In this document: positions 46,018-58,078 of the stretch, in pieces | How the letters are laid out: the number at the start of each line of letters is the position of its first letter | Numbering within the stretch: position 1 is the first letter of the stretch | NCBI GenBank assembly: GCA_950295325.1 | Contig: OX485807.1 | Coordinates: 42,068,440-42,128,439, forward strand | Direction: 5' to 3' | Length of the DNA: 60,000 nt | Origin: Polytrichum commune | Taxonomy: Eukaryota > Streptophyta > Polytrichopsida > Polytrichales > Polytrichaceae | Translations under genes and position numbers: made by a program | Notes under the pieces: model-generated | Databases searched by the model: none | The model's input: the letters and a program-made list of their open reading frames with translations, nothing else | Told to the model about the DNA's origin: nothing

Positions 46018-46599
46018 TCATCCCCTAGAGCTGCTGCCTTCGTCACTTTCACTATCCCCTTTCTTCCTCGAGTTCTTTCCCTTTTGCCCTTGTGCTTCGG
46101 CCTTTGTTTTGTTGTTTTTGTTAGAATTGGTCATTGACTCACTTGCATCTGTTTCACTGTGTTTGGAATCATTTTGTTTTGAGGTATCTTTTGTATCTTT
46201 TTGCGATTTGCCACGAGACCCTGGATGAGGATTGCCACTACCGCCAACATCACCCGAGCCGCGGCTACCAACTCGCCTTTTATATGTCCTAACACCTTTC
46301 TTGCCTCTCCCCGTGCTCTCACTACTTCGCCCCCTTTTTCCTTTCTTGCTATCATTGTCGTAGGTTTCCGTGGTCATGGATTCCTCGTCCTCTGTAGCAT
46401 ATGACTCATGCTTGCTACGTGTTTTGCCCGCACCAGGTTGCTCTTCAGGCTTTTGTGCCTCATCGAAGTTACCTTCTTCATCCTTCTTCCGCCTTTTGTT
46501 GGACTCTTGTGGACCCTTTGTCGGTTTCCTCTTCCGGTAGGTTGCCCTCCTCTTCCTCTTGGCACCTCTTCTTGCAGTTCTACCTTTCCTCCTCGCCAT
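46018..46599 (-). CDS. Basic Lys/Arg/Ser-rich protein, family member A, 193 aa, intronless
   Basis: A complete frame from ATG to TGA without introns. The head (MARRKGRTARRGAKRKRR, then YRKRKP and NKRRKKDEE) is strongly basic. The middle is Lys/Ser/Gly/Glu-rich with GKRGRSSEST. The end has the family motif SETDASESM, a Lys-rich linker and the acidic DSESDEGSSS before RG-stop. No signal peptide, membrane segment or folded domain is visible. The composition resembles a nuclear, DNA- or RNA-binding disordered protein, for example a protamine-like sperm protein; that is inference. It is divergent from member B, 1.24 kb apart, and about 80% identical to member C over the shared C-terminal part by eye. 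Confidence 0.7.
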   Translation of the reverse strand: MARRKGRTARRGAKRKRRATYRKRKPTKGPQESNKRRKKDEEGNFDEAQKPEEQPGAGKTRSKHESYATEDEESMTTETYDNDSKKGKRGRSSESTGRGKKGVRTYKRRVGSRGSGDVGGSGNPHPGSRGKSQKDTKDTSKQNDSKHSETDASESMTNSNKNNKTKAEAQGQKGKNSRKKGDSESDEGSSSRG

Positions 46600-47839
46600 T
46601 TCACCCTATGGAGATATGGTGCAAAGAAATCCCTATTGGAAATACAACCACCTCATTATCATAACATCATAAGTAAACTTCATAAGATTGTTTAGCGAGA
46701 CTATGAAGTAAGGGCATGTTGGTGCATAAGAGATTATTGTGCACTTTGAGAGCTTAATATGAGAACGTGCAAAGATTTTACGTCTTAAAGATAGCCTCAT
46801 AATGGGCTGAGGACTAATATGATAAAAACTTGCTACTTAACAATGCTTGGCATACATAGGATAATTGATTGTCAACAATTTGTTTGTTGAGTCTAAACTT
46901 GAAGGGGACAAGCCCACAAGGCTTAATAAAGTTGCAATGAAATCAAATGATAATCAAATGATGTTTTTGTAAAACACAAAATGTTCAAATAAATATTGGT
47001 AGATTTAACCTAATAACTATGTCAATGCAAGATCTATACAATGGAAAATACATCGTCGGTGAACAAAGATGGAATAGAATTAAATATGCAACATGGACCA
47101 ATGCACCTTGTTGCTTTTAAGGAAATTCTCTTGCACTATGTGTTGTTGCTCTCTGGAGATGCTTATGCATCATGTGGTGTTGCCCACCACCTTATTGACC
47201 AAGAAGGGATGAATGACTTCGCGAGAAACAAGATGATGATCCACTCTAGATATTGAATGAATAATGATAATTCATGAAGGGGGAGGAGCTAAGTGAGTTA
47301 GAGAAGGTTGGAGTATGCATAGTGAAGAGGCATGAACCAAGAGAGCCATGGACACCAACCATTGGGTGGAACGGTGAGTCTAAAGGCCAATGTGACGTTT
47401 CACTATCAATAGTTCAAGTTGGCGAACTGGTGGGACATGTCGTCATTTGTTTGCATTTTGGATAATGATGGAAACCGCTTTCGCATCCTTCTCCATAACT
47501 TAGTGTAGGGTTTTTAGTGTAATTTGGCATTGTAATTTATTGTGGAAGTTTGAAGAGGCTATCATCATATGCCAAAATCAGATGGCCATAAAACAAATTG
47601 ATATCAATAGGCAAGATCGATGCATAGCAAGTGAACATAACAATAAGTGTGAAGTTGTAATGTGTCCACAAATCTAAAATGTGGCAATTCCTCATTGTTT
47701 GAATTCCTCATCAAATGTTGAAATCTCGATCTTTATAGAATGGGAGGTTTACACGTGAATATGGATATCGACTTGAAAACAAAGTGAAACCAAGCTCAAT
47801 AGAATCAAAAGTTATTCATAGGCTTCGAAAGAAAACACC
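46600..47839. other. Shared intergenic region between divergent basic-protein genes A and B
   Basis: AT-rich, presumably holding both promoters. Two short frames (47041-47256 and 47274-47465, the latter with EPREPWTPTIGWNGESKG) are slightly protein-like but unsupported. No obvious paired promoter motif was identified. Confidence 0.3.
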
Positions 47840-48571
47840 ATGGCAAGGCGAGGGGGGCGAAGAGGTCGAAGCAAAATGAGGTTGTCCAAGTCAATGAAGA
47901 GACGATCTTACAATCGCAAGCGAAAACCGGCGAGGAAAGATGCACAACAACGGAAGAAGAGAAGGAAAGACGAGAATAGTGCAGTAGATGCAAATTCTAA
48001 AGATACTATTCAAGAACAAAGAGATCGCAAAGGGAAGAAGGTCGAACCTGAGCAAAGTGAAAACAAAACCGAGGGTGGTCAATCTTTAGCAACTAGTCAA
48101 GAAGTTCAAAATTCTCTTGAAGAATCCAGTGCTGCGGGTCCAACTACTAAGAAAGATAATCCACGATATAAAAACAATGAAAACCTTGAGAAGACCAAGA
48201 AAAAACCTGTAAATCGTAAGGAAAAACAACAACGAAGTGCGAGCGAATCCGAAAGCAAAGTTTATGTGGACAAGAAGTCGACCAAGAAGGAGGTAAGCAA
48301 GAGGAACGCCAATGACCGACGACGGGACAACCGGAGAGGCGAAGGGACACCAATATCCAAGGGTAGCGAGTCAAAGTTGAGTGATTCTGACGCTAGCGAG
48401 TCCATGAATCAAACTCCCGTGAACAAAGAGCAACAACAACAACAACAACAACAAAAAGGGGATGCCAAGGATTCAAAGAAGGAGGGTAATGAGAGGGCTG
48501 CAAACAACCCCAAAGAGGCTGAGCACTTACCTGAAGAAGAAAACAATGACACCTCTAGTTCAAGTGGATGA
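47840..48571 (+). CDS. Basic Lys/Arg/Ser-rich protein, family member B, 243 aa, intronless
   Basis: ATG (in CACCATGGCAAGG, a favourable start context) to TGA in one exon. It has the same plan as member A: basic head (MARRGGRRGRSKMRLSKSMK, then YNRKRKP and KKRRKDE), a long polar middle, the motif SDSDASESM, and a tail ending TSSSSG. A run of eight Gln (CAA repeats, ~48430-48454) follows the motif, and GGCAARGCG-type codon use is like member A. No domain or signal is seen. It is more diverged from A and C than these are from each other. Confidence 0.7.
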   Translation: MARRGGRRGRSKMRLSKSMKRRSYNRKRKPARKDAQQRKKRRKDENSAVDANSKDTIQEQRDRKGKKVEPEQSENKTEGGQSLATSQEVQNSLEESSAAGPTTKKDNPRYKNNENLEKTKKKPVNRKEKQQRSASESESKVYVDKKSTKKEVSKRNANDRRRDNRRGEGTPISKGSESKLSDSDASESMNQTPVNKEQQQQQQQQKGDAKDSKKEGNERAANNPKEAEHLPEEENNDTSSSSG

Positions 48572-50934
48572 TCCAACCTAAATCTTTTTTTCTTGCATCT
48601 GTCCACATTATTGTACATTTTCCCATTTACAACACTCACTTTGTTGTATTAATTAGGTAGAGGTCTTGCAACACCTTCATACATTAATTAATGCCATTCA
48701 AAGCTATTCCAAGTTAAACATCTTTGGAATTCAACAAACTATGATTGTGAGCACGAACCTCATTGCAATCCTTCCACATAATTGTAGCTACCAATAGGTA
48801 CCTAGTTCTTATCCTACAAATAAAAAGCTTGAATGTAATGATAATTGATTGATGTGTTGGAAAATAGATCAAATGTGGAGCAACTACAAAATGGGTCTAA
48901 TCTAGAAAGTCCTCATAGTTTATGTTGGAAATTTCATGTTCAATTTAAATTAATGAATGTTATACACATGCTACTTGATGATAAGTTGATGTGCATTCCT
49001 CTCTAATCCAATTTTGGCATTGCAGCCATGTTTTGATTACAAATCAACATTGAAGAGGTTTGGCCATTAGAATGCAACGCCATTGCAAGTGCAAGCATCA
49101 AGTTTGGAAATGCTCTCAGAGGCCATACATGTTCCTTCTGGGTCATGAACTAGAAGCGAGAGTGCTCCTAACTGAAGACTTCCACGTGCACATCTATTTG
49201 AGCCATGATGATAATCACTTGCAATACCTCTTTGCAGATGGATGGAAGTCTATAAGGTGCTTTAGGACCTATATTTGATGCTTGCATTTTTCCCTTGACC
49301 ATTTAAAGGTCAACCCCAAGTTTTCAAATGTTTGATGAATACAACTTCTCATAGAGCTTCCCTACTAATTTTACAAATTACGGAAATTACGTCATGCATT
49401 GGTGCTTACATCCCAATTTAAAACTACCTTAAGGTTAATGATGGAAGTCTTGTCATGCCCCTACACATGAGTTTGTAATTAATACATTGTATTATTTTGA
49501 TTGAAGGTTTGTCCAATTACAAAGACATACAAACAATCATGTGAATGGCATGGAACATTAACAAGAATCATGCAATTCTTATGCATTTCCTTCTCTTACC
49601 TATTTTATGATAGAAATAAAAAGGCTAGGAAATTATTTCTCTCTAGACATTAGCTTTATCATGTAGTGTTTGTGAATCATTAAAATGTACTTTGCTTTGA
49701 GACAGAGCGTATTTTGATCATCTAGTCATGGTTGTGTCAAAGAAATGCAATACTAGTACGTAAATTTTGTAAAATGTGTGTTTCTACACATGGAATACAT
49801 CATGCTTGTGATAGCATTGGTATCTTAGGGTTATGGGAAGAGAATTTGGTAGAGGCATAGTTTTTTAAGAAAGAAAGTGTAGGATTGAGGGTTGAAATGC
49901 TTGAGCCTCCACTTTCAACATTTCCTGTAACATAATCAAGTTTTCTAGGATTGTGCTTAATATAATTATTCCTTCATATTTAAGCAAGAGTAGGGTTGCC
50001 TTTGGCGTAGTTGGCCCCCACCTGAGATGTCACAAAGGGTGGGTCAATGATTATACAAACAAATTGATAGTGCATTCTTGGGTCTAAGACTACATATTGT
50101 TTGTAGTCCCACATTATAAAATTGGGATTTCTTACTCAATGTGTGTCCACCTGCATAATCAAGAAGTTATGCTTAAAAAATGACCTTCTTTGAAGAGTTG
50201 CCAAAATAAACCTTCAAATTATAATACGAAGAGTAGATGCAAAAGAGTAGATCAAAGAACGTTCCTTTTCATGAGCATTATTACAAGAGGTCCATTGCAT
50301 GAAATATCAAGTCTACACCTTTATGTGCTTTGACCTTTTTAATGAGAAATTTGACCATTTGATTGAAATATTTTAGAAAAGATATGATCTTCATTGTTTC
50401 TTTTTCTAGAATCATAACTTGGACAATAATGCTTTATACAACATGTCTCTACATAAATCAATGTTGGCAAGTCATATTTATTTGACATAAACTCTAGTTT
50501 CTTATATAAAGATGCAACTCAAAATTATTTTCTTGTTGGTTATGCATAAATCGAGGTTCATGAAATTGACTTATGTGTTGTTAATTCACGACTCCTAGGC
50601 TTCTTCTTTTTTCCCAAAATATTTGCTAGATATATACATTTTTGCATTGGATAACTCATGGTTTTGTAAGAAGGGGTTTATAACAAGTTAGTGATAACCA
50701 ACCATTATCACAAAGATGCCTATAGCCAAAGTTTGATTACATTGAGGTGAAAATGGAAGAAATTCATAAATGAGATCATTTTATGAAAGTCTTTCGACAA
50801 ATATGTTTGATTCATCCATCAACATCTCTTGTCAGATGAGCATAACAAGGACCTTAGGCGAATTACATAATGGTATACTTTTCATAATTGGACATGTTGA
50901 AGATAATAATGAATCTCTCTCCTCAGGATTTGGG
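48572..50934. other. Intergenic DNA without a supported gene
   Basis: AT-rich. A 72-codon frame at 49060-49278 (LLGHELEARVLLTEDFHVHI) is slightly coding-like but isolated. No repeat partner was noticed. Confidence 0.3.
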
Positions 50935-51449
50935 GGCGAGGACCACGGGTAGATCACTCTAAGGCATTTTTGTGCACCACGTGCGGCTGGGGTTTTTTTT
51001 GTTTTGGGGCTATTTACCTTCAACGGCTTAATTAAAGCCTCCCTATAATTACTTAAATTTCAAAAATGGCCCATTTGTTTGCACCCTTCCATTACTTATA
51101 TTGTCCAAGTCATTGCAATTTTTTGTACTCTATATTCTTTTTAAGTAATTTTGGACAAACGGAAATCCCAATTATCATCCATCCCCGTGAGTCCTAAACC
51201 CATTTACATACCATACTAAACATACCTTCTAGGATCCTTATCTTCAGCCCCTATATTAATTTTACAAAAAAATAGTGGCCCACTTTTTATGTCCTTCTAA
51301 CTTACTTATAATGGGATTGTCTACATTTAATGGCCCCTTCATTATTTGGAATTCCTTTATAATTTTTATTTCAAATGATTTTAATCCTCTCTATATTAGG
51401 CCGCACGTCGTTTTTAAAATGCACTAAGTGATCTACCCATGGCGAGGAC
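50935..51449. mobile_element. Mutator-like (MULE-type) MITE, ~497 bp
   Basis: GGCGAGGAC occurs at both borders (50935-50943 and 51441-51449), a 9-bp target duplication typical of Mutator-like elements. Between them the ends are inverted copies containing GGGTAGATCACT, GCATTTT and ACGTGCGGC, so the terminal repeats span about 40 bp with some mismatches. The interior is AT-rich and non-coding. Confidence 0.85.
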
Positions 51450-54097
51450 ACTCTTCTTTTGAGAGTGGGAGCCTTGTGTGTGTGGGAGTCCTTATTAAAA
51501 CCTCCTATATACAAAATTTTCATAAAAAAAACATAAAAACCTACAAATCATAGACTACATTTTAATCTCATGTATGTATACAACGATTTTGAAATCCTAA
51601 AGTAAATTATCTCAATGATGTGTGCAAGTTTTCACAAGAAAAGAAGACATTCCATGTATATATGTTTATATAACATTTTTATTATTGAAGGAGTCATTAA
51701 AGTTTGATACATGGGATGCCAATCACTCCCTCATGGATGACCACATATGAACTTTTGGGTGGTATAACTTGGTGTATCTAGAGGAAACAAACCTTGCGAG
51801 TGTGACGAACTGTAATGGCCTTTGGTTACACTGACCTCTCCCCAAAATTCATATTGCCCTATTTATTTCTACAAAACTAGATGGAACAATTCCCATACCA
51901 AATGCATATTATGTAAGCCAAATGATCATTAAATACCCCTTTGAAACATCTTTGAGCTCCTCATAAAATCGATACTATTTTCTAATAAAACATGGTGTTC
52001 ATCCAAGTGGAAACTCAAGAGCACTTCCAAGAGGTCCCTTATGTTGTTTAGTGACAAACATATGGTAGAGGCACCCATTTCTAGCACTTTAATAGTTGAG
52101 CATATAAGCATATAGGTATAAAATGAAATGAATACTAGGTGAAAACATTATACATCAGGACCCACATATATGCAACTTTTTGGACCCACAACGAGTACTT
52201 TTATGAATTTGTGAAGTTGAAAAACATCGTGATTTATCGTAGTCATATGGGAGCCTCTAAATCCATTTGCCTCAAGTTTCTAGAATATACAAGAGATTTC
52301 ATAAGCTTGTAAGGTTGTTTTGTCTTGTATGTGACATGTTTAGAACTCACAAGTGTTGACAATGTGTGCATTTCAAGATGATGGAATAACGGCACAATGA
52401 TTTGAGAGAGTTATATGCAAAACCTCTAATATATGTCCATGTGTAGATTGGTTGCACCCTACAAATGGCCTGAGTACGTGGATCATGTCTCGCAAAACTT
52501 GTCACTTATTCTCCTCTTGTAGGTTATGTACTCCATAGTTTGAAGTAAGTAATGGAGTGTGGTGCCAACCAATTGGGCAGGTACTCCAGCTCTCAGACAA
52601 AACATCACACTCCAAAGTATGAGATTTCTTGCTCATGAAGTAGCGACCATTTGATTTGCGTGCGAACCATAAGTATGTGTAGTTAAGACCTAGTAGAAAT
52701 GAGGCTGGTCACATGCATGGATTTCAACATATGTGATCTTGTTTGCTTTGGCATCATCAACTTGCCCTAGACAACCAAGTCAATCAAATTACAGAAGATC
52801 GCCTACGCTAATGTTGATCAATGTGACTAATTCACAATCTACATGCAAATTAAACGGTCGCCAATTCTAGGCAAGTAATACATGATTTGAAAAGTGTTTT
52901 TTGGATTGGAAGCTAGAGCACGTGCTCAAGTATTGCATCGTAGTGGCATCATCATGTTAACATGATTATTTTGCTCAAACCAGTTGATCACATGTCTTGC
53001 ACCTACCCCAAAGACATTCTTCTTTGTGACCTTCAATGTCTAAATCAACAATTGGAATTTGCTTTAAATTGCATCAAGGCCAATTGCTTGCATTATCCTA
53101 AACACAGTTTTCATCCCATTTCTCGGGGAGGACACTTAGGAAAATTAGTAAACATGGCGCGTTAAAATATAGGGTGTATATTATTCATGAGCAATAAAAT
53201 TTAGAAAAATTTAGATGTAATATAGGATGCTTAAAATCAAGTAAGGAATAATTAGAGAATATGTCAAGAATATAACCAGAATATTTGAGAATATTTGAGA
53301 ATATACCTCAAATATTCCAATTATGTGATAGCCTCATTTAAATACCCCTTTAACGCACGTGTTCACACAAAGTATAGTGAAGTGTCCCCCCGAGTCCCAT
53401 TTTCTTCTCACAATACCCATTTTCTTTTAAAAAACACAGGTCTCTAGATTGATGAGAGTGATTATAGGATTCCACATGTTCCTTGAATGCTACCATTCAA
53501 TATTGTGTCCACGTAGGAAGGGAATCAATCACTTCACATCCACTTTGAAAAGCTCAAATGCAATATCCACCAAAATAATAGATTTTGGCCTCTCACCTCA
53601 AAGCCTCATAATTTATTCATGAGGATTATTACACTTGAAGTCACTTTACTTGTAAGCCTATCACTTGAGACCTTTGGGTGTTTGAGCACTCTAAACTCTT
53701 CGTATCCCAACATCCACGGGTAATAAATCAATGAGCACTTCCATTCATCATGCTTGGGATCTACTACATTGGTGAATGCAAATGTTTCTAAACCGTTGCT
53801 AAATTTTGGATAAAACAAAACAAATGTGTACACCTTGTTACTACGAATGAATGAAATCAAAGTATCTACCTTGGCAAAGTTGGCACTTCCATAACATTAT
53901 CCAACCATGCGGGTTGGTTCCATGATCTTGGAATATGTCAATTATATTTTGTGGGGCCCTTGAACAAAGTAAGAATATTTGTTTGCTATTCATACATTCA
54001 AGCTGATTCACACTTAAAAATTTGGGTGGAGTTATACTCCTGACACCATTCACAAGGATTACTCTCCATCCTGACATTATTCACTGAAAATACTATT
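51450..54097. other. Intergenic DNA without a supported gene
   Basis: AT-rich; short frames only. A small perfect inverted motif GAATATTTGAG / CTCAAATATTC lies at about 53287-53317. Confidence 0.3.
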
Positions 54098-54820
54098 CAT
54101 GACAACACTATCATGCATCCTTTAACCATAGATGATTGCAACTGCGTACACACCAGTCCTCTAATGGTTAATGTTTATACATCTAATGGTTTATACATTT
54201 GTAGATTTAAGGTTGAAATTGGAAGGTGCTAAAATTTGTACATCTTATCATGAAATTGTAAAATAGTGAAATGAACATCACCTTGACATCCATGACAAGA
54301 TTGATTCTGTCTTCGTGAATGTAATATAAAAATATAGTACTTAGTGATCATGATGAGGTTCAATATACGAGATAGGCACCCATGCACATGATTAGTGTTC
54401 GCTGAAGTTGCTACAATATGATTTTCAATCATCTTTCATTGTATCACTATATTCGTTAATTTGAGACTTTCTCTTGTCTCAAATTAATATATGGACCACA
54501 ACAACATGGTCTAATGTTTGGGTCGTCCTACCTAAACCATCTTGATATGAGTTCTTAATTGGGTTCTTGGAATGAACACCCGCTTCAAAGTATTTGCATC
54601 TTACAACATTCTCCAATATCTGTGTGATTTTATCCATGTTCTTATATTTGTAACTGTCTCGAAATGCCAAAAAAGTTAACTATCACTTTTCTATCAAATC
54701 CGTTTGACAATATCAACATTCCCATTGAGTTGTGGGATCAATGTTAGGTGAGGAATGTCAAGCACCACTCATGCATCCCTTAACCATAGATGACTGCAAT
54801 TGCATACACACCAATGTTGG
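54098..54820. repeat. ~60-bp direct repeat pair
   Basis: CATGCATCC(T/C)TTAACCATAGATGA(T/C)TGCAA(C/T)TGC(G/A)TACACACCA occurs at about 54112 and 54771. Confidence 0.6.
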
Positions 54821-54931
54821 CTCGTGACAACATCACAAACCTCAAAATTCGTAAATTCATACTTTATGTGCACATGAATGTGATATCATCACATCAAGAT
54901 ACAACCGAATGAACATAACCTTCTCCAGTTG

Positions 54932-55400
54932 AGCATGGAGGGTGGGTGGGGCTAAGAATAAGTCAGATATTATTCAGGAACTCTACCATGGTTGTTCTCT
55001 TACCAACATTGTTATATGAGATTCAACCTAATAAATTCGGGGATGCGATGTCACTGACTATCAGTAGAATGAAACAATTGATAACAGTTGAATAATGTTA
55101 AGAATGCCTACCTAACAGAGGAACACTTGGATTGGCAAGGTTGGAATCTTATTCCACTCTATTTTATTTTATTTTTTGGTATAGAAAACTCCACATTGTA
55201 CATTATTTAGCTGAGTGACTAGGTTGGGTGAAGCCGGGAATATGTCATGTAAGGTGCTAGAATTATACCTCATGAATGCTTGTTTAAGCATATTCAACAT
55301 GATAAACTATGAGTTATTTGGGTGAAGCAGTGTCATTAAAAAATATTAAAATGAAACAATTGATAGCAACTGAATAATGTTATGTAGGGTTCAACATGCT
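54932..55400. repeat. Two copies of a ~190-bp dispersed repeat; third at 56478-56690
   Basis: Order of shared blocks: GGTGGGTGGGGCT (or AGGTTGGGTGAAGC), GGAATA(A/T)GTCA, TTGTTA(T), GATTCAAC(A/C)T(G/A)ATAAA, AATGAAACAATTGATA(A/G)CA, GTTGAATAATGTTA. Copies are at 54935, 55210 and 56490. The left edge of each is GTGG-rich. Confidence 0.55.
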
Positions 55401-55482
55401 ATGGTATTACATACATATGAGATTTTACATGACATTGTAGTAGGAGCTATTGAAGAAGAGCTTGATGTTTAGGCTATACCAC

Positions 55483-55598
55483 CAATGAATGGGCAAAGTT
55501 GACTGCTAGTTATAGATATACCAACCTTGAGTTTAAAAAAGAAGTGGTTGAAGTTCAAGACTTCAGGAAAATTACCAGTCAATGGATGAAGCCATAAA
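55483..55598 (-). mobile_element. AACCGGTT MITE-like repeat, copy D (partial, inverted)
   Basis: CTGCTAGTTATAGA, TGAGTTT, GAAGTTCAAGACTTCAGGAA and AATTACC follow the order of the reverse complement of the copy at 35075-35299. It ends 13 bp before the CACTA-ended MITE, which may have inserted into it. Confidence 0.5.
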
Positions 55599-55611
55599 GT
55601 GGTGGTGCAAG

Positions 55612-56026
55612 CACTACACTTAATATGATATTTAGTCTTTGATTACATTAAATGTTGTTACCAACCTACCCAGCTCAACATTAATTTTCAATTCCTTGAC
55701 AATTAGTGTTAGACATAAATGTGCCGCTACCTTCCTTACTGCCACTTCCCTTTTGTGAAGCATGAATTTCACTGGACTTGTGATTTTAGGTGTGGCACCC
55801 CACTTTGTTGCTCGCTGATCTCTTGTCTACCAAAGTCAATGGCATTTTTTTCATATCCTTACTAACACTAAATTCAAACACATAACGTCCACATAGTATC
55901 ATAGTTGATATTTAGTTAGTGTTTGATTTTACATTTAATTTTACTTACTTTCATAGGGCTATTGACATTTAGTGTACGAGTTCGTATTTAGTGTATCGAA
56001 CACTAAACATCCTTTTTAGTGTAGTA
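55612..56026. mobile_element. CACTA-ended MITE, copy 2 (415 bp, inverted relative to copy 1)
   Basis: The right end inverse is ACTACACTAAAAAGGATGTT, and the interior follows copy 1 closely (TACACTAAATG(T/C)CAATA, AAGTAAGTAA, TTTGAATTTAGTGTTAGTAA). The left end is CACTACACTTAATATGATAT. It is longer than copy 1 by about 90 bp of internal sequence. Confidence 0.7.
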
Positions 56027-56860
56027 AGTAGGAAATTGCTTGATTACTGGCTGCATTTCCAATACTGAAAGACATGTTGAAGGGTTTATGAGACAACAAC
56101 AATATCTTTTGATGAACCTAGTGGCTTCAACAACTCTATCATTTGCTTATCTGGCTTCAGCCATGCACATTGTAATTCCTAGGTTCTTCAAATCTAAAAT
56201 CTCAACAACTATATGCATTTAAACTATATGTCTAATAAAATCAAATATAATGAAGTTAAGAACACTCATCAATAAAAGTGTAAGTTGATGTACCTATTGC
56301 GCTCTAGATGAAGCCTTGCCCAACTTCTCTAGTAGATATCATGACACAACCCCACTCTTGAACCAATGCAAGAAGCCACCATTTCCGGTCACACAACGAC
56401 TTCTACCACAAACTCGGATCTGTGACCACCTACTCTGTAAGACAAATGATACCATGTAAAATAGTGACATAACAATATCCAGTTGAGTGTGGAGGGTGGG
56501 TGGGGCTGGGAATAAGTCAAATACTATTCGGAAACTATATAATGGTTATTCTCTTACGAGCATTGTTATCTGAGATTCAACATGATAAACTTGGGGGAAG
56601 CACTGCCCCTAAATATTATCACAATGAAATGGCTAATAGCAATTGAATAATGTTATGAAAAGAATCCAATAATAGAGTTAATACTTGACAAAGATGGAAT
56701 TCTGATGGCCACTCAAGTAGACCCTTCATACTCCTTGCCTCACTAATAATAGAATGAAAGCAAGAAATGCTGAGTAGGAATTAAGACTCGAAACATTGAC
56801 TCGTAAGCATATTTATGGGATCCTCAACGCCCAAACGAGGGGCCAAGCACAAAGGTAGCG

Positions 56861-57855
56861 CATCTCAGCTAAGAAACATTGCAAGAGGATGCTTTGATGA
56901 TGTTTTCCATTCCGATCTGTAGTAGGTATCCCAATTGTGCATAACTTTGACGATTTCCATAGCCGTTATATGTTTGACAAGTGCTTGTCTGGGACTGCGT
57001 TCTATTATTTTTGGATTACATACACATCCACTAGAAGTTTGTAGACTGTTGACATTAAAACTTTCATAACAAACATTGGAGCATTAAACACACCATATGC
57101 TAATTCCTTGGTACAAGAACATCTCTATTGATGATAAGGGTGTATCCTTCCTTATTTTACTTTGAGATTATTTGAAATGATGTAAATTATCTTACGACAC
57201 AAGGCTAGTTTAGTCAAACTATGGTATAGATTTCTATGTTGAGCCCAATGACTCACACTATGACAATAACTTTGATACTTCATTCTTGTGACATTTCCTC
57301 ACATTTCTCACATAATACACATAGTGAAGTATATGCATACTTGGAGTAAGGGACGGCATCTCAGCTGAGAAACATTGCAAGAGGATGTTTTGATGATGTT
57401 TTTCAATTGCTTTTATGAAGCCGACCTGTAGTAGGTATTCCATAGTGCATAACTTAGACGATTGCCATAGCCGTTATATGTTTGACAAGTGCTTGTCCAG
57501 GACCATGTTCTAGCATTTTTGGGTTACACATCCACTAGAAATGTGTAGACTGTTGGCATTAAAACTTCCATAACAAACACTCGAGCATTAAACACACCAT
57601 GTACTAATTCCTTGCTATGAGAACATCTCTAACGATGATAAGGGTGTATCCTTCCCTATTGAACTTTGAGATTATTTGAAATGGTGTAAATTATCTTACA
57701 ACACAAGGCTCGTTTAGTCAAACTATGGCATGGATTTCTACGCTGAACCCAATGACTCACACTGGGACGATGACTCTAGTACTTCATTCTTGTGATGTTT
57801 CCTTGGATTTCTTACATAATACACATAGTGAAGTATATGCATACCTAGAGGAAGA
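56861..57855. repeat. ~500-bp tandem duplication
   Basis: Units 56861-57352 and 57357-57855 are collinear: CATCTCAGCT(A/G)AGAAACATTG, CATAGCCGTTATATGTTTGA, GATGATAAGGGTGTATCCTT, CACAAGGCT(A/C)GTTTAGTCAA, CATAGTGAAGTATATGCATA. Point differences are spread throughout, so it is older than the 155-bp duplication at 30395. Confidence 0.9.
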
Positions 57856-58078
57856 TCATGGTGGAAAACCACGAAGAAAGTGATAGGCAACACATAGTGA
57901 GCCCACACTCTAGTTTGTATGTTGAAACCATTATAGTCTACCATGGATGCCCATCCAACTACTAATGTCAAAAAGAGAAGTCCTACAAGTTACATCATAG
58001 AATACAGAGGCCGGGTTATATTCGAAGGATGGCAGGCCGAAGCTTGGCTTTGCATCTATACTACGATAAAGTAAGGTA

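Noticed and set aside
53280-53320. Short inverted motif GAATATTTGAG/CTCAAATATTC
   Set aside because: Simple AT-rich palindrome formed by repeated GAATATTT; not long enough to support a terminator or small RNA.
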